64,000 nucleotides of DNA from Duganella radicis (GCF_009720825.1 NZ_WNKY01000002.1:1-64000), one strand, 5' to 3'. Shown: positions 42,762 to 59,214, counted from the first letter of the stretch. Program-made: numbers and translations. The notes: generated by a model from the sequence alone, not told the origin.

Positions 42762-45700
42762 CTAGCCCGGAGCGTATGCCAGCAGTTCCTGCGCGATATG
42801 CTGGTCCAGCACGGCCAGCATGGCGTGCAGTTCGGCCACCAGGCGTTTGGCGTTGCTGGCATCGGGATCGTTGCGCACTTGCTCCAGCGCGTAGCACAGG
42901 TTCCCGAACTGCATGGCGCCGACCGCGCGCGCGGCCGACTTGGTGCGGTGGCCCAGTTCGGCCAGGTGGGCCAGGTCTTCGATCGCCAGCGCTTCGTCCA
43001 TTTCGGCCAGGCCGTCGCGCGCGGAACTCAGGAACAGCAGCGCGTACTTGCGCATCTTGTCCGGCTTGCCGCCGAAGGTTTCAGCCAGCGCGGCGACGTC
43101 GAACAGCTCGGCCGGTGCGGTGTCGGGACGGGGCGCGGGCGGCATCGCCGGCGCCACGGCCTGCGACGGGAGCTCGGCGGCGACGGTGGTGGCGTCGGGG
43201 ATCAGCGCGGCAGGCGGCACGGCCGGCGCGGACGGCGCCATCTGGCGCGGCACGAACACCGGCGGCGACGGCAGCACGGCCACGCCTTGCGGCGCCGAGA
43301 AGTACGACGGCGGCGGCGGCGCCGGCTTGCGCATTTCGCTGGCGGCCGCGCGTGCGCGTTGGCTCATCCACTTGGACAGCATATTGAACAGCAGCTTGGG
43401 CGCAATCGGCTTGGTCACAAATTCGTCCATGCCGGCATCGAGGCAGCGCTGCTGGTCGTCGCGGCCGGCGTTGGCGGTCATGGCGATGATCAGCGTGGCC
43501 GACAGCTTGGGATGGGCGCGGATCAGGCGCGTGGCTTCGTAGCCGTCCATCACCGGCATCTGCACGTCCATCAGCACGCAGTCGAAGCGCTCCTTGAGCA
43601 GCAGATCGATGGCCTCCTTGCCGTTATTGGCCACGCACACCGTGGCGCCGGCATCCTCCAGCAGCTCCTGCCCCACCTGCTGGCTGAAGGTATTGTCCTC
43701 CACCAGCAGGATGGAGGCGCCGCGTATGCTGTCCAGCACATCCGGCCGCACCGATTCGTCGGTCTGCTGCAAGAAGCGCACGCCCTTGGCCAGGCGCGCC
43801 GTGAACCAGAAAGTACTGCCCTCGCCCGGCGCGCTCTCCACGCCCACGCCGCCGCCCATCAATTCCGCCAGCTGCTTGCTGATCACCAGTCCCAGCCCGG
43901 TGCCGCCATAGCGGCGCGTGGTCGAGGTGTCGGCCTGGTGGAAGGACTGGAACAGCTTTGCCACCTGTTCCTGCGTCATGCCGATGCCATGGTCCACCAC
44001 CTCGAAACGCACCATGATGTGGGTGTCGCGCTCCTCCAGCGGCCGGGCGCGGATGCTCACCTTGCCGTTCTCGGAGAACTTGATCGCATTGCTGGCAAAG
44101 TTGAGCAGCACCTGCTCCAGCCGCAACGGATCGCCGCGCAACTGGTGCGACAGGCCGGGCCAGATCTCATACACCAGCTCCAGGCCCTTGGCATGCGCGC
44201 TCTCGCCCAGCTGGCAGGAGATATTCGACAGCAGCGTATCGAGCGTAAAGTCGAGCACCTCCAGATCCATCTTGCCGGCCTCGATCTTGGAAAAGTCGAG
44301 GATGTCGTTGATGATGCCCAGCAGGTGCTGGCCGGAGTGGTAAATCTTTAGCAGGTAATCGCGCTGCTTGGGATGGGTCACCGATTTCAGCGCCAGATGC
44401 GCCATGCCGATGATGGAGTTCATCGGCGTGCGGATTTCGTGGCTCATGTTGGACAGGAAGTCGCTCTTGGCCTGATTGGCCGCGTCGGCTTCCTCCTTCA
44501 ATTTGTGCAACTCCGTCACATCGGTGGACAGGCCGATCACCGCCGTGAACGAACGCCCCAGCTCCACCGGCACCTTGACCGTCCACTGGTGCTGCACCAC
44601 GCCATCGCGGTCGATGAACTGGGTCTCGCCGGCGCGCTTGACGCTGTCGGCAAACACTGGCCGCTCCAACGCCCACTGGGCGTCGGCCGCCTTGGTCGGC
44701 ATCAGTTCGCGATCCAGCTTGCCGATGATCTCGTGCGCCGGCAAGCCCATGGACTCGGCCATGCGCGCGTTGACGTACAGGTAGCGCCGGTTCTGGTCCT
44801 TCATGTAGACGTGGGCGTCGACGTTGTTCAGCACCGTGTCCAGCAACACGCCCTGCTTGATGGCGCGGCGGCGCGAGGCATACAGCACAAACAGATAACT
44901 ATACAGCAGCAGCACCCCGGCAAAGCCGGTCAGCGCGGCGATCCACGGGAAGTAGAGATCGAAGCCGGTCAGCAGCGCGTCCTTGCGGACCTGGAACTGC
45001 GCCTTCCACAAGCTGCCATTGAAGTCGATCGGCAGCACGGTCTCGAACATGCGCTCACGCTCGGCGGCCGGCACCGGGGGGGCGACCATGGCGCCGGTGT
45101 CGTTGAACAGCAGGCGGTCGGTTTTCTCGATGACCAGACGGCGCTGCTCGACATCGGCGCTGCCGTCGGCGTACAGGGTCAGATGCACCTGGCGCACCGT
45201 CATCTCGTCGATGGCCCCCTGCACCAGCTTCGGGATACTGAAGCCCGCCCCCACCGACCCCAGATAGGCGGCGCGCCGCTCGGCCACGGTGCCGGCCGGC
45301 ATGCCGCGGCGGTAGACCGGCAGGCGCACGCCCAGGCCGAAGTGCGGGGTCGGCAAGCGAACGATGATCGGCTGGCCGGAGGCGGCCACCTGGCCGCTGT
45401 CGCGCGAGGACGCCAGCATGCGCGCCACCACTGGATTGGCGGCGATGTCGACGCCATGCCGTTCCTCCAGCATCGAAACCGGCTCCAGGTAAGTCAGCAC
45501 CGCGTACTGCTCGCGGCGGCCGGGCGGCGTGATGTCGAAATCCGGATAGCCCTCGGCGCGCACGGCGGCGACAAAGGCCTCGCGCTGGGCGTCCGTCACC
45601 ACCGGCGCCCAGGTCAGCGCCTCGATGGCCGGGAAGTAGCGTGGGATATCGAGGCTGTTCACATATTGGCTGAACTGCTTGCGCGAGACATGGTCGGCGG

Positions 45701-45938
45701 TCTGGAACAGCGCCGCCAGTCCGCGTGTCAGGTCGGAATAGGATTTGATGCGGGCCGAAATGCCATATTGCGTGCTGCGCGCCAGGTTTTCAAAGCGCTG
45801 TGCCGCGTCGTCGTCCACGGTGCGGGCGGCGGCGCTGTAGAGCAGCGCGCCGACGCTGGCCGCCAGCATGCAGCCCACGCCCCAGAAAATCAGGCGCGAA
45901 CGACTGACCGCTTTTCTCCTGTTAGCCTGTTTCAGCAT
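42762..45938 (-). CDS. Hybrid sensor kinase CHASE-PAS-HisKA-HATPase-REC-Hpt
   Basis: 1058 residues. A first membrane helix (about 17-38), periplasmic CHASE domain (about 75-300; contains [10 protein letters not shown]), second helix (about 330-353), PAS, HisKA with phospho-acceptor H500 ([11 protein letters not shown]), HATPase, receiver D791 ([11 protein letters not shown]) and C-terminal Hpt with H997 (GHRTKS). This is a full phosphorelay in one chain. CHASE domains sense small extracellular ligands. It is divergent from the REC-GGDEF-EAL operon, a possible output. Confidence 0.95.
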   Translation of the reverse strand: MLKQANRRKAVSRSRLIFWGVGCMLAASVGALLYSAAARTVDDDAAQRFENLARSTQYGISARIKSYSDLTRGLAALFQTADHVSRKQFSQYVNSLDIPRYFPAIEALTWAPVVTDAQREAFVAAVRAEGYPDFDITPPGRREQYAVLTYLEPVSMLEERHGVDIAANPVVARMLASSRDSGQVAASGQPIIVRLPTPHFGLGVRLPVYRRGMPAGTVAERRAAYLGSVGAGFSIPKLVQGAIDEMTVRQVHLTLYADGSADVEQRRLVIEKTDRLLFNDTGAMVAPPVPAAERERMFETVLPIDFNGSLWKAQFQVRKDALLTGFDLYFPWIAALTGFAGVLLLYSYLFVLYASRRRAIKQGVLLDTVLNNVDAHVYMKDQNRRYLYVNARMAESMGLPAHEIIGKLDRELMPTKAADAQWALERPVFADSVKRAGETQFIDRDGVVQHQWTVKVPVELGRSFTAVIGLSTDVTELHKLKEEADAANQAKSDFLSNMSHEIRTPMNSIIGMAHLALKSVTHPKQRDYLLKIYHSGQHLLGIINDILDFSKIEAGKMDLEVLDFTLDTLLSNISCQLGESAHAKGLELVYEIWPGLSHQLRGDPLRLEQVLLNFASNAIKFSENGKVSIRARPLEERDTHIMVRFEVVDHGIGMTQEQVAKLFQSFHQADTSTTRRYGGTGLGLVISKQLAELMGGGVGVESAPGEGSTFWFTARLAKGVRFLQQTDESVRPDVLDSIRGASILLVEDNTFSQQVGQELLEDAGATVCVANNGKEAIDLLLKERFDCVLMDVQMPVMDGYEATRLIRAHPKLSATLIIAMTANAGRDDQQRCLDAGMDEFVTKPIAPKLLFNMLSKWMSQRARAAASEMRKPAPPPPSYFSAPQGVAVLPSPPVFVPRQMAPSAPAVPPAALIPDATTVAAELPSQAVAPAMPPAPRPDTAPAELFDVAALAETFGGKPDKMRKYALLFLSSARDGLAEMDEALAIEDLAHLAELGHRTKSAARAVGAMQFGNLCYALEQVRNDPDASNAKRLVAELHAMLAVLDQHIAQELLAYAPG

Positions 45939-46169
45939 GCAGAGCCGTTTTCAAAATATTTGCACCAACGCAGCATACTATTAATGCCGCGCGGGAACCA
46001 GTGAAAGAATTGGTGAGAATTCGGCGACCGGCCAGGCCTCAATCGTGCGCACAGGAAAATTTAGTTCCGATAATATTTTTTGGCTGAGAAAAGCTGGAAG
46101 CCGAGTTATTAAAACGATAAAATAGATCGATATTTTTTCCGTCCAAACACGCTACCATCCACCATTGCC
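45939..46169. promoter_or_regulatory. AT-rich divergent region between two signalling operons
   Basis: 231 bases, markedly AT-rich compared with its surroundings (runs such as ATAATATTTTTT near 46070 and GATATTTTTTCC near 46130). It must hold promoters for the CHASE kinase (left) and the REC-GGDEF-EAL operon (right). I could not assign exact -35 and -10 boxes. Confidence 0.45.
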
Positions 46170-48044
46170 GTGCAGATTCCCAAAGTTCTCCTCGTCAACG
46201 ACGATCAGGCCAGCCTGTATGCGCTGGAAAGCCTGCTGCTCGAAGCAGCCGACCTGCAATTGTATGAACTGATCACCGCCGGCTCGGGCAAGGAAGCGCT
46301 GCGCCAGGTGCTGCTGCACGAGTTTGCCGTCATCCTGCTGGACGTCAGCATGCCCGGCATGGACGGCTTCGAGACCGCCGAGGCGATCCACTCGCACCCG
46401 CGCTCGGCCGGCACGCCCATCATCTTCATCACCGCCCACTACGCCGACGAGCTGAACCGCCTGAAGGGCTATCAGCACGGCGCCGCCGACTACCTGTTCA
46501 CCCCGGTGATCCCGCAAATCCTGCAAGCCAAGGTGGGCGTGTTCGTGGAGATGGCCAAGAAGAATATGCAGTTGCGCATCAAGACCGAGGAGCTGGCGCG
46601 CCTCAACCAGGATTTGCGCGTGCAGCGCCTGCAAGACCTGGAGCGCATCAACGGCGAGCTGGAACAGGAGATCCGCGAGCGCAAACAGGCGGAACAACTG
46701 GCGCACGAGCTGTCCACCCGCGACGCCCTGACCAACCTGCTCAACCGCCGCGCCCTGATCCAGCAGCTGGAGCACGCGGTGGCCACCGCCGACCGCAGCG
46801 GCGTCGGGTTCGCGCTGCTGTTCCTCGACCTCGACAAATTCAAGCCGATCAACGACAGCTATGGCCACGAGGCCGGCGACGAACTGCTGCGGCAAGTGGC
46901 GGCGCGGCTGACGGCGGCGGTGCGCGTGGCCGACATCGTGGCCCGGCTGGGCGGCGACGAGTTCGTGGTGCTCATCGAGGGCAAGTCGGCGCTGGCCAAC
47001 GCCGCGCGCGTGGCGCGCAAGATCGAGATGGCCTGCGCCCTGCCGTTCGAGATCGGCGCCCATCGCGTGAAGACGGCGGCCAGCATCGGCATCGCCCTGT
47101 ATCCGCAGGATGGCGCCAACGCCCAGGCGCTGATGAAAAACGCCGACACCGCCATGTATCACGCCAAGCAAAATGGCGCCACGCCGGTGCAATTCTTCCA
47201 TGAAGAGCTGAACGTGCGCGAACGGGAACGCGAACGCTGGACGCTGGAACTGCGCAAGGCGCTGGCGGCCAGCCAGCTGGAGCTGCGCTACGAGCCGCAG
47301 GTCGATCTCGACACCGGCCACGTGATCGCCGCCGAAGCGCTGCTGCACTGGCGCCACCCGGTGCACGGCGCGCTGGAGGCGGCCCAATTCCTGCCGATGG
47401 TGCAGGAACGCGCCCTGCTCGACCGCATCGACGCCTGGGTGATGGGGCAATGCTGCGCGCAGGCGGCGCTGTGGCAGACCATGAGCGCGGCCGGGCAGGA
47501 AGCGGGCGCGCCACCGCTGTGCATCTGGCTCAACCTGGCCACGCCGCAGCTGCATGCGGACCTGCTGCAAGTGCTGCTGCCGGCCATGCGCAAGCACGGG
47601 CTGGCGGCAGGCAGCATCGGCCTGGAACTGAACGAAAACCTGCTATTGGGCGCCAGCGAGCCATTGGCGCAGCTGTTGACGCAAATGCAAAGCGCCGGCG
47701 TGCGCATCGCGCTGGACGATTTCGGCAGCGCGCGCTCGTCGCTGGCGGCCTGCAAGCGCTGGCAGCTCAACACCTTGAAAATCGACCGCGGTTTCATCCA
47801 CGGGATCGGCAACGACGAAGGCGGCACCGACATCGTGGCCGCCGTCATCCATCTGGCACGCGCGCTGTCGATGCAGGTGGTGGCGCAAGGCGTGGAAACA
47901 CGCCAGCAACTGGAAGTGTTACAAGAACTGGGTTGCCACACTTGCCAGGGTGCGTTATTTTATCCAGCGCTGCCGGCGACCGGCCTGCTGGAGCAGACCA
48001 GCATTGATTTCACCTCACCTACCCTCCTAAGCAACGAGGAATAA
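46170..48044 (+). CDS. REC-GGDEF-EAL response regulator
   Basis: 624 residues from GTG 46170. Receiver D58 ([11 protein letters not shown]), a coiled linker (about 125-180), GGDEF intact (261-265, with an RxxD site), and EAL with E389 (AEALLHW). The EAL half deviates at key places: [18 protein letters not shown] for DDFGTGYSSL, and VAQGVET with Q573 where the catalytic-base Glu normally stands. So it probably makes c-di-GMP and may only bind it through EAL. It starts a three-gene operon; the poly-HAMP kinase follows after three bases and may phosphorylate it. Confidence 0.93.
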   Translation: MQIPKVLLVNDDQASLYALESLLLEAADLQLYELITAGSGKEALRQVLLHEFAVILLDVSMPGMDGFETAEAIHSHPRSAGTPIIFITAHYADELNRLKGYQHGAADYLFTPVIPQILQAKVGVFVEMAKKNMQLRIKTEELARLNQDLRVQRLQDLERINGELEQEIRERKQAEQLAHELSTRDALTNLLNRRALIQQLEHAVATADRSGVGFALLFLDLDKFKPINDSYGHEAGDELLRQVAARLTAAVRVADIVARLGGDEFVVLIEGKSALANAARVARKIEMACALPFEIGAHRVKTAASIGIALYPQDGANAQALMKNADTAMYHAKQNGATPVQFFHEELNVRERERERWTLELRKALAASQLELRYEPQVDLDTGHVIAAEALLHWRHPVHGALEAAQFLPMVQERALLDRIDAWVMGQCCAQAALWQTMSAAGQEAGAPPLCIWLNLATPQLHADLLQVLLPAMRKHGLAAGSIGLELNENLLLGASEPLAQLLTQMQSAGVRIALDDFGSARSSLAACKRWQLNTLKIDRGFIHGIGNDEGGTDIVAAVIHLARALSMQVVAQGVETRQQLEVLQELGCHTCQGALFYPALPATGLLEQTSIDFTSPTLLSNEE

Positions 48045-48047
48045 GCC

Positions 48048-52942
<4,895 letters not shown>

Positions 52943-52943
<1 letters not shown>

Positions 52944-53974
52944 TGTCGTCGATCCTCGCCTCCATCAAAGCCGCCCTGACCGGCGCCACCGCCGCGAATG
53001 GCGACCGGGCGGACGCTGGCCCTGGCGCCGGGCACGGTACGGGACCGGACGCCACGCCGCGCGACGCGGCGGTCGACGGCAGCGCCTCCGGCCATGGCGC
53101 CGGGGGGACGCCGCTGATCGTCTCCGCCGGCGGCGCGGGGCGGCGCCATTCGCCATCCTCGGTCGAGGAACTGGAGCTGGAGCTGCTGCTGGAAGCGCTG
53201 TTCCAGTGCCACGGCTACGACTTCCGCGGCTATGACCGCGCCGTGGTCACGCGCAAGGTGCAGGCCCTGCGCGCGCAACTTGGCCTGGCCACGCTGTCCG
53301 CCCTGCAATCGCGCATCCTGCACGACGACGAAAGCTACAACGCCCTGCTGCGCGCGCTCTACGTCAATCCGGCGCTGATGTTCGACAATGCGCTGGAGGT
53401 CTCGATGTTGCGCCTGTCGCTGGGCGCCGGCCTGCATGGCGTGGCCCTGCCGCGCGTGTGGCTGGCCGACTGCGCCGGCGCGCAGCAGGCATGGACGCTG
53501 GCCATCCTGCTCGACCAGGAACAACTGGCGCCGCGCACCGAAATCCACGCCACCGTCGCCAGCGACGCCATGCTGGCCGAAGCCCGCCAGGCCAGCCTGC
53601 CGATGGCACGCCTGAGCGAGCTGCAAGCCAACTACGTGCGCAGTGGCGGCATCGGCAAACTGATCGACTATTTCGACGTCAGCGCCGACGGCCTGCACGC
53701 CGTGCTCAAGCCGCACCTGAACAGCCGCATCACCTGGGCCCAGTACAACCTGGTGACCGACGCCTCCTTCAACGAATTCCAGATGATCCTGGGCCAGCGC
53801 GCCCTGCCAGACTTCGGCCCGGCGCTGCGCAAGCGCGTGCTCCAGCTGTTCGACGACAGTCTGGCGCCATTCGGCACACTGGCGCTCGACCGCCCGCTGG
53901 ACGACCACGATCCGCTGGCGCGCCACTACAAACCGCTGCTGGCGCACCAGTCCTGGTACAAGCGCATCGCCTAG
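52943..53974 (+). CDS. Degenerate CheR-like methyltransferase homologue
   Basis: 343 residues from ATG 52943, overlapping the kinase stop (TGATG). About 70 disordered Gly/Ala residues, then a CheR N-domain-like helical region (FQCHGYDFRGYDRAVVTRKV) and a CheR C-domain shape (residues ~160-330). The SAM-binding GxGxGEE strand is replaced (WLADCAGAQQAWTLAIL), and the usual CRNVLIYF reads GQRALPDFG. It is therefore unlikely to methylate and may be an adaptor for the poly-HAMP kinase. CheR genes often neighbour such kinases. It converges on a GST gene with a four-base overlap. Confidence 0.75.
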
Positions 53975-54588
53975 ACATCCGCACTGGGCCGCTCGGCGAT
54001 GCGGTCGCGCCACGCCTGCAAATGCGCCATACCCTCCTGTCCCGGCCGGAACTTCATCAGGCCGCGCCCGAACTCCAGCGCGCAAAATGCCGTGATGTCG
54101 GCGATGGTGAAGCGCTGCCCGGCCACGTAGGGTTGCGTGGCCAATACCCGATCCAGCCAGCGCGCCGTTTCGCGCATCTTTTCCCCCTGCGCCGCGCCAT
54201 AGTCCGGGAACTGCGGCTGCTCCAGCGCCGCCAGTCCCGGATGCGTATGGCGGATGCAGTTGGCGATGCCATAGAACAGGTGCAGCTCGACGCGCCGGTC
54301 CGCCATCTCGATGAAGGCGCGTTCGTCGTAGCCTTCGCCCATCAGATTGGGCTCCGGCGCATACCCCTCCAGCCAGGTGCAGATGGCGCGCGTTTCGCAC
54401 AAAATGCGGCCGTCGTCCAGCTCCAGCGCCGGCACCCTGCCAAACGGATTGCGCGCCAAATAGTCGGCGCCGCGCTGCTCGTTGGCGCCAAGATCGATCC
54501 GCACCTGCTCGATTTGCAGGCCTTTCTCGGCCATGAACATGGCAACGCGGCGCGGGTTGGGCGCGCGGTGGGCGGTATAGAATTTCAT
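53971..54588 (-). CDS. Glutathione S-transferase
   Basis: 205 residues, two-domain cytosolic GST. The thioredoxin-like half has [19 protein letters not shown] and [14 protein letters not shown] with the cis-proline, then [10 protein letters not shown]; the C-terminal half has [15 protein letters not shown], the conserved N-capping region. Substrate unknown. It overlaps the next GST by four bases, so both are co-transcribed. Confidence 0.92.
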   Translation of the reverse strand: MKFYTAHRAPNPRRVAMFMAEKGLQIEQVRIDLGANEQRGADYLARNPFGRVPALELDDGRILCETRAICTWLEGYAPEPNLMGEGYDERAFIEMADRRVELHLFYGIANCIRHTHPGLAALEQPQFPDYGAAQGEKMRETARWLDRVLATQPYVAGQRFTIADITAFCALEFGRGLMKFRPGQEGMAHLQAWRDRIAERPSADV

Positions 54589-55253
54589 CGCGATTGCCCC
54601 GTCTCCAGCATGGTGCGCACGGTGGTGGGATCGGTGCGTTCGGCGCGCGGCGGCAGTAGTATCCCGCGCTGCACCGCCGGCCGCGCGGCGATCGCCGCCA
54701 GCCAGCGCCGCAAATGCGGCAAGTCGTCCACCGATACGCCCGACCAGTCATGCGTGTGCACCCACGCCCAGTTGGCGATATCGGCGATGGAGTATTCGCC
54801 GGCCAGGTACTCGTGCTGCGCCAGATGCGCGTCCAGCACGCGGAACAAGCGCTTGCTCTCGCCCTGATAACGGTCGATGGCCGGCTGTATCTTCTCCGGG
54901 AAATAGCGGTGGAACACATTGGCCTGCCCCATCATCGGGCCGACACCGCCCATCTGGAACATCAGCCATTGCAGCACCCGCGAGCGGCCCTTGACGTCGG
55001 TGGGCATCAATTCGCCGGTCTTCTCCGCCAGGTAAATGAGAATGGCGCCGGATTCAAATACGGCGAAATTGTCCTCGCTGCGGTCCACAATGGCCGGGAT
55101 GCGGCCGTTGGGGTTCAGCGCCAGGAACCACGGTTCCTTCTGCTCGCCGGCCGACAGGTCCAACGCGTGCAGCGTGTAGACCAGTTCCAGTTCTTCCAGC
55201 GCAATGGAGATTTTATGGCCGTTGGGCGTGGCGGCCGTATACAGGTCGATCAT
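54585..55253 (-). CDS. yfcG: Glutathione S-transferase, YfcG/Nu-class
   Basis: 222 residues. [21 protein letters not shown] and [43 protein letters not shown] and [12 protein letters not shown] closely follow E. coli YfcG, a glutathione-dependent disulfide-bond reductase. First gene of a two-GST operon. Confidence 0.92.
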   Translation of the reverse strand: MIDLYTAATPNGHKISIALEELELVYTLHALDLSAGEQKEPWFLALNPNGRIPAIVDRSEDNFAVFESGAILIYLAEKTGELMPTDVKGRSRVLQWLMFQMGGVGPMMGQANVFHRYFPEKIQPAIDRYQGESKRLFRVLDAHLAQHEYLAGEYSIADIANWAWVHTHDWSGVSVDDLPHLRRWLAAIAARPAVQRGILLPPRAERTDPTTVRTMLETGQSR

Positions 55254-55375
55254 GTCTCTGCCTTTATATCCGGTGAAGTAGCCAAATCATATCCCCATTT
55301 GGGATTTGACAGCGCCAGCGCTTCGCCTTAGATTGATTGCTTGCCCACGAGGCCACACAACAAAAAAGGATAAGC

Positions 55376-58033
55376 ATGCAACGCAGTCTGATTTCGCTCG
55401 CCGTGTTGGCGATGCTGGGTTTGTCCGCCGGCCTACCGCCCCTGGCCGCCGCCGCTCCCGCCGCCCAAACCGCGCAAGCCACCACTCAACTGCCGCGCAG
55501 CGCCGCGCCGACGCACTACGCCGTCTCGCTGGTGCCGGATGCCGCCAACGGCAGCTTCAGCGCCAGCGTCACCATCGCGCTGGACATCAAGCAGGCCACC
55601 GGCAGCCTGACACTGAACGCGGCAGGGCTGAAATTCAGCGCCGCCGCCATCAGCGCCGGTCCGGGCCAGCCGGCGCAGGCTGCCAGCAAGATCGAGGTCG
55701 ACGCAAAAAATCAAACCGCCACCTTCCAGTTTGCCGAGCCGCTCAAACCGGGCAGCTATCAGTTCAAGCTTGATTACACCGGCGTGATCGGCACCCAGCC
55801 GGCCGGCCTGTTCTCGCTCGATTATGAAAACGGCGGCGTCAAAAAGCGCGCGCTGTACACCCAGTTCGAGGCGGCCGACGCGCGCCGCATGATCCCGTCG
55901 TGGGATGAGCCCAACTACAAAGCCACCTTCGCGCTGGAAGCCACCATCCCGGCCGGACAGACCGCCATCTCCAACATGCCGGCCGCTTCCACCACCAAAC
56001 TTGCCGACGGCCGCGAACTGGTGCGCTTCGCCACCACACCGAAGATGTCGACCTATCTGCTGTTCTTCGGCCTCGGTGAATTCGACCGTGCCACCGCCGT
56101 CGAACAAGGCGTGGAACTGGGCGTGGTGACACAGAAAGGCGCGCTGTCGCAGGCGCAATTCGCGCTCGACACCTCGCGCGCCGTGCTCAAGGAATACAAC
56201 GACTACTTCGGCGTCAAGTACCCGCTGCCAAAACTGGACAACATCGCCGCGCCGGGCCGCAGCCAATCCTTCGGCGCGATGGAGAACTGGGGCGCCATCT
56301 TCACCTTCGAATACGGCATGCTGCTCGATCCGCGCACCGCCACCCAGTCGGACAAGGAACTCACCTTCATCTTCGCCGCCCACGAAATCGCCCACCAGTG
56401 GTTCGGCGATCTGGTCACCATGTCGTGGTGGGACGATTTGTGGCTGAACGAAGGCTTCGCCTCGTGGATGGAATCGCGCACCACCAACCGCCTGCAACCG
56501 TCATGGAACTGGGCGCTGCGCGCCGTCGGCACGCGCGAAACCGCGATGGAGCGCGACGCCCTGGCCACCGCCCATCCGGTGGTGCAACGCATCAGCAACG
56601 TCGATCAGGCCAGTCAGGCCTTCGACGATATCACCTACCAGAAGGGCGAGTCGGTGATCCGCATGCTGGAAAACTACGTCGGCGAAAACGCCTGGCGCGC
56701 CGGCGTGCGCAGCTACATCGCCAGACATGCTTACAGCAACACAGTCTCCAACGATTTGTGGCGCGAGATCGAAAAGGCCGCGCACAAGCCGGTCACCGCC
56801 ATCGCGCATGACTTCACGCTGCAACCGGGCGTGCCGCTGATCAGCGTGTCGGAAGCGGTCTGCAAGAACGGCAAGACCAGCGTCCAGCTGACGCAGGGCG
56901 AATACAGCAAGGATCCGGAAAACAAGAAACCGCTGAACTGGCGCGTGCCGGTGGTGGCGCACACGGTCGGCGGCGCGACGGCGCGTACGGTGGTCAGCGG
57001 CGGCAAGGCCGGCATCACGCTGCCCGGTTGCGGCGCGGTGCTGGTCAACGCCGGCCAGGCCGGCTATTACCGCGTGCGGTACGCACCCAGGGCGTTTGCG
57101 GCGCTGGCGCAGGGCTTTGCCGCGCTGCCGGCCATCGATCAACTGGGCCTGCTGTCGGACAGCTGGGCGCTGGGACTGGCCGGCCAGGCGCCGGCCGCCG
57201 GCTTCATGGAGCTGGTCCAGCGCGCGCCGCTCGACGCCGCGCCGGAAGTCTGGGAGAAGATCGCCGAGGTGCTGGCAGACCTGCGCGATCACTACCAAGG
57301 CAAGCCGGAACAGCGCGCCGCGCTGGATCGCTTTGCCAGCGCGCGCCTGAAGCCGGTGCTGGCACGCATCGGCTGGGATGCGGCCCGGGACGAATCGGCG
57401 TCGGTGGTCAATCTGCGCGAGACCCTGATCGGCGCCTTGGGCAAGGCCGGCGACCCGGCGGTGATCGCCGAAGCGCGTCGCCGCTATGCCGACGCCGCCA
57501 CCGATCCGGCCGCGCTGCCGGCAGCGCTGCGCCGTCCTGTGCTGTCGGTGATTGCCGCCAGCGCCGACGCCGCGACATGGGAGCAGTTGCACGCCAGCGC
57601 CAGGGCCGAGCAATCGAGCATGACGCGCATCGAGCTGTATCAGTTGCTTGGCGCGGCGCGCGACAAGGCGCTGGCACAGCGCGCGCTGGATCTGGCGTTG
57701 ACCGATGAACCGGGGGCCACACTCGGCGCGTCCATCATCAGCAGCGTGGCCGCGCGCCATCCGGAGCTGGCCTTCGATTTCGCCCAGGCCCACTATGCGC
57801 AGGTGGAAGGCAAGGTGGAAGCCGGCTCGCGCAGCCGCTACTTCCCTGCCCTCGGCAAGTACTCGGCCGATCCGGCCATGGTCGGCAAGCTGCAAGCCTA
57901 CGCCAGCAAGTATCTGGCCGAGGATGCGCGCGGCGACACCAACACGGCGATTGCCGCTGTCGAGTATCGCATCAAGGTGCGCAACCTGCGCCTGCCGCAG
58001 ATCGACGCCTGGTTGGCGCGACACGGCGGCTGA
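55376..58033 (+). CDS. Exported M1-family aminopeptidase
   Basis: 885 residues from ATG 55376 (AAGGA six bases upstream). Unlike cytosolic PepN it has a signal peptide (cleavage near residue 26, AAAA). Exopeptidase motif GAMENWG, zinc site HEIAH (336-340) and third ligand E359 (NEGFASW), spacing as in M1 enzymes. The C-terminal ~350 residues are the ERAP1-like helical domain. It removes N-terminal residues from peptides, probably in the periplasm. Confidence 0.94.
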   Translation: MQRSLISLAVLAMLGLSAGLPPLAAAAPAAQTAQATTQLPRSAAPTHYAVSLVPDAANGSFSASVTIALDIKQATGSLTLNAAGLKFSAAAISAGPGQPAQAASKIEVDAKNQTATFQFAEPLKPGSYQFKLDYTGVIGTQPAGLFSLDYENGGVKKRALYTQFEAADARRMIPSWDEPNYKATFALEATIPAGQTAISNMPAASTTKLADGRELVRFATTPKMSTYLLFFGLGEFDRATAVEQGVELGVVTQKGALSQAQFALDTSRAVLKEYNDYFGVKYPLPKLDNIAAPGRSQSFGAMENWGAIFTFEYGMLLDPRTATQSDKELTFIFAAHEIAHQWFGDLVTMSWWDDLWLNEGFASWMESRTTNRLQPSWNWALRAVGTRETAMERDALATAHPVVQRISNVDQASQAFDDITYQKGESVIRMLENYVGENAWRAGVRSYIARHAYSNTVSNDLWREIEKAAHKPVTAIAHDFTLQPGVPLISVSEAVCKNGKTSVQLTQGEYSKDPENKKPLNWRVPVVAHTVGGATARTVVSGGKAGITLPGCGAVLVNAGQAGYYRVRYAPRAFAALAQGFAALPAIDQLGLLSDSWALGLAGQAPAAGFMELVQRAPLDAAPEVWEKIAEVLADLRDHYQGKPEQRAALDRFASARLKPVLARIGWDAARDESASVVNLRETLIGALGKAGDPAVIAEARRRYADAATDPAALPAALRRPVLSVIAASADAATWEQLHASARAEQSSMTRIELYQLLGAARDKALAQRALDLALTDEPGATLGASIISSVAARHPELAFDFAQAHYAQVEGKVEAGSRSRYFPALGKYSADPAMVGKLQAYASKYLAEDARGDTNTAIAAVEYRIKVRNLRLPQIDAWLARHGG

Positions 58034-58414
58034 GCGGGCGCGCAAAAAAAAACCAGCATCTTCGTGAGAGGATGCTGGCAGCAAAACGCTCGAGAGCGTG
58101 GGGATGTCCTGCTGTCCGCGGCTATCGTGCCTGCTGGACGGAATCTGTGCCGGGCTTGTGCGGTCCGGCAACCGGGCGCTGGGCTTAACCTCGCGCTATG
58201 GGTGCTACTTTGCCACCGATCGGCAAGCGCAGGCTTAGGACTTCATTAAAGAAGCTTAAAGGTGGGGAAATTGAGGGGTGGTGCCGGTGTTTCAGGCCAC
58301 CGGCCAGCCTGCTGAGCTATGCTGCGTGGTATCCCGTATCATCCTGGATATGGGGCCAACGCGAGCATGCTGTCGCCAGCGCAAGCGATGATAATTGGAC
58401 AATATGACGGCCAA
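58034..58414. other. 381-bp gap with hairpins, no supported gene
   Basis: No credible protein is encoded (a 61-codon open frame at 58064-58249 lacks a ribosome site and coding character). It holds hairpins at 58053-58078, 58210-58226 (TTGCC / GGCAA) and 58283-58304 (GCCGGTG / CACCGGC). The promoter of the YceI-like gene should be near its right end. The first hairpin is a leftward terminator, which hints at a minus-strand small RNA. Confidence 0.55.
58044..58078 (-). terminator. Leftward rho-independent terminator
   Basis: An eight-base stem (CCAGCATC / GATGCTGG) with a ten-base loop is followed on the minus strand by about nine T. On the plus strand the run is A and precedes the stem, with no T-run after it, so the signal points leftward although the neighbouring gene runs rightward. 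Confidence 0.7.
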
Positions 58415-59095
58415 ATGACGCATCTGAAAAAACCTCTCGCCGCAGCCATCGCCTTGTGGGTGCTGGCCGCCTGCTCGCAGCTGCCGCCGCCGGCCGCGGC
58501 GCCCGCGCCAACCGTCGCCGCAGCGCCGCCGGCCGCACCGGCACCGCTGCCAGATGCCGGCCCGCTGCTGCACATCGACACCGCGCGCTCGCTGATCGCG
58601 GTCACGGTGCGGCGCGGCGGCGTGCTGGCGCGGCTCGGCCACGATCATGTGGTGGCCAGCCATGCCATCAGCGGCACGGTGTCGCCATCGCAAAACCGCG
58701 CCGATTTCACGTTTCGTCTCGATGAGATGAAAATCGATGAAGCGGATCTGCGCCAGATCGCGGGTCTGGACAAGCAGCCGTCGGCCGACGCCATCGAAGG
58801 CACGCGCCACAACATGCTGACCAAGGTGCTGGATGCCGAGCGCTATCCGGTGGTGAGCGTGCACGCGCAACGCGGCGCCGCTGGACAGCCGCTGCAAGTG
58901 GCGATCACCCTGCACGGCGTCACGCGCACGCTGGCGATTCCTGTCGCGCTACGCGAGGAAAACGGCGCCATCACCGTCAAAGGCACGGTCAATCTCAAAC
59001 AAAGTGATTTCGGCCTGACGCCCTTCTCCGTCATGGCCGGCGCCATGTCGGTGCAAGACCAGATGGAACTGCGCTTTGAACTGAACGCCAGATAA
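58415..59095 (+). CDS. YceI-family lipoprotein
   Basis: 226 residues from ATG 58415; the frame extends upstream but the lipoprotein signal fixes this start (lipobox LAAC, C20). An Ala/Pro linker (about 21-55) leads to a YceI-like beta-barrel domain (VRRGGVLARLGHDHVV, FRLDEMKIDEADL, MLTKVLDAERYPVVS, FSVMAGAMSVQDQMEL). YceI proteins bind isoprenoid-like lipids; ligand here unknown. It is anchored to the envelope. Confidence 0.88.
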   Translation: MTHLKKPLAAAIALWVLAACSQLPPPAAAPAPTVAAAPPAAPAPLPDAGPLLHIDTARSLIAVTVRRGGVLARLGHDHVVASHAISGTVSPSQNRADFTFRLDEMKIDEADLRQIAGLDKQPSADAIEGTRHNMLTKVLDAERYPVVSVHAQRGAAGQPLQVAITLHGVTRTLAIPVALREENGAITVKGTVNLKQSDFGLTPFSVMAGAMSVQDQMELRFELNAR

Positions 59096-59129
59096 AAAAA
59101 AGCCCGCGGCACTTTGTAAGGCGCGGGCT
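59094..59129 (-). terminator. Terminator of the LysE/RhtB-family gene
   Basis: A perfect eight-base stem (AGCCCGCG / CGCGGGCT) with a 13-base loop is followed by a T-run on the minus strand, 86 bases past the stop of the leftward transporter gene. It also lies just past the YceI-like stop and may serve both. Confidence 0.8.
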
Positions 59130-59214
59130 AAAGGTTTCAAATCGGGAGAGACTTGAAAGAGCAGGGACAGTATCGCAACCGTCCATGACGCCCTGATGAC
59201 AGAACAAACTTTTT

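Noticed and set aside
58064..58249. 61-codon open frame in the gap after the aminopeptidase
   Set aside because: It starts within a terminator hairpin, has no ribosome site and no recognisable protein features.
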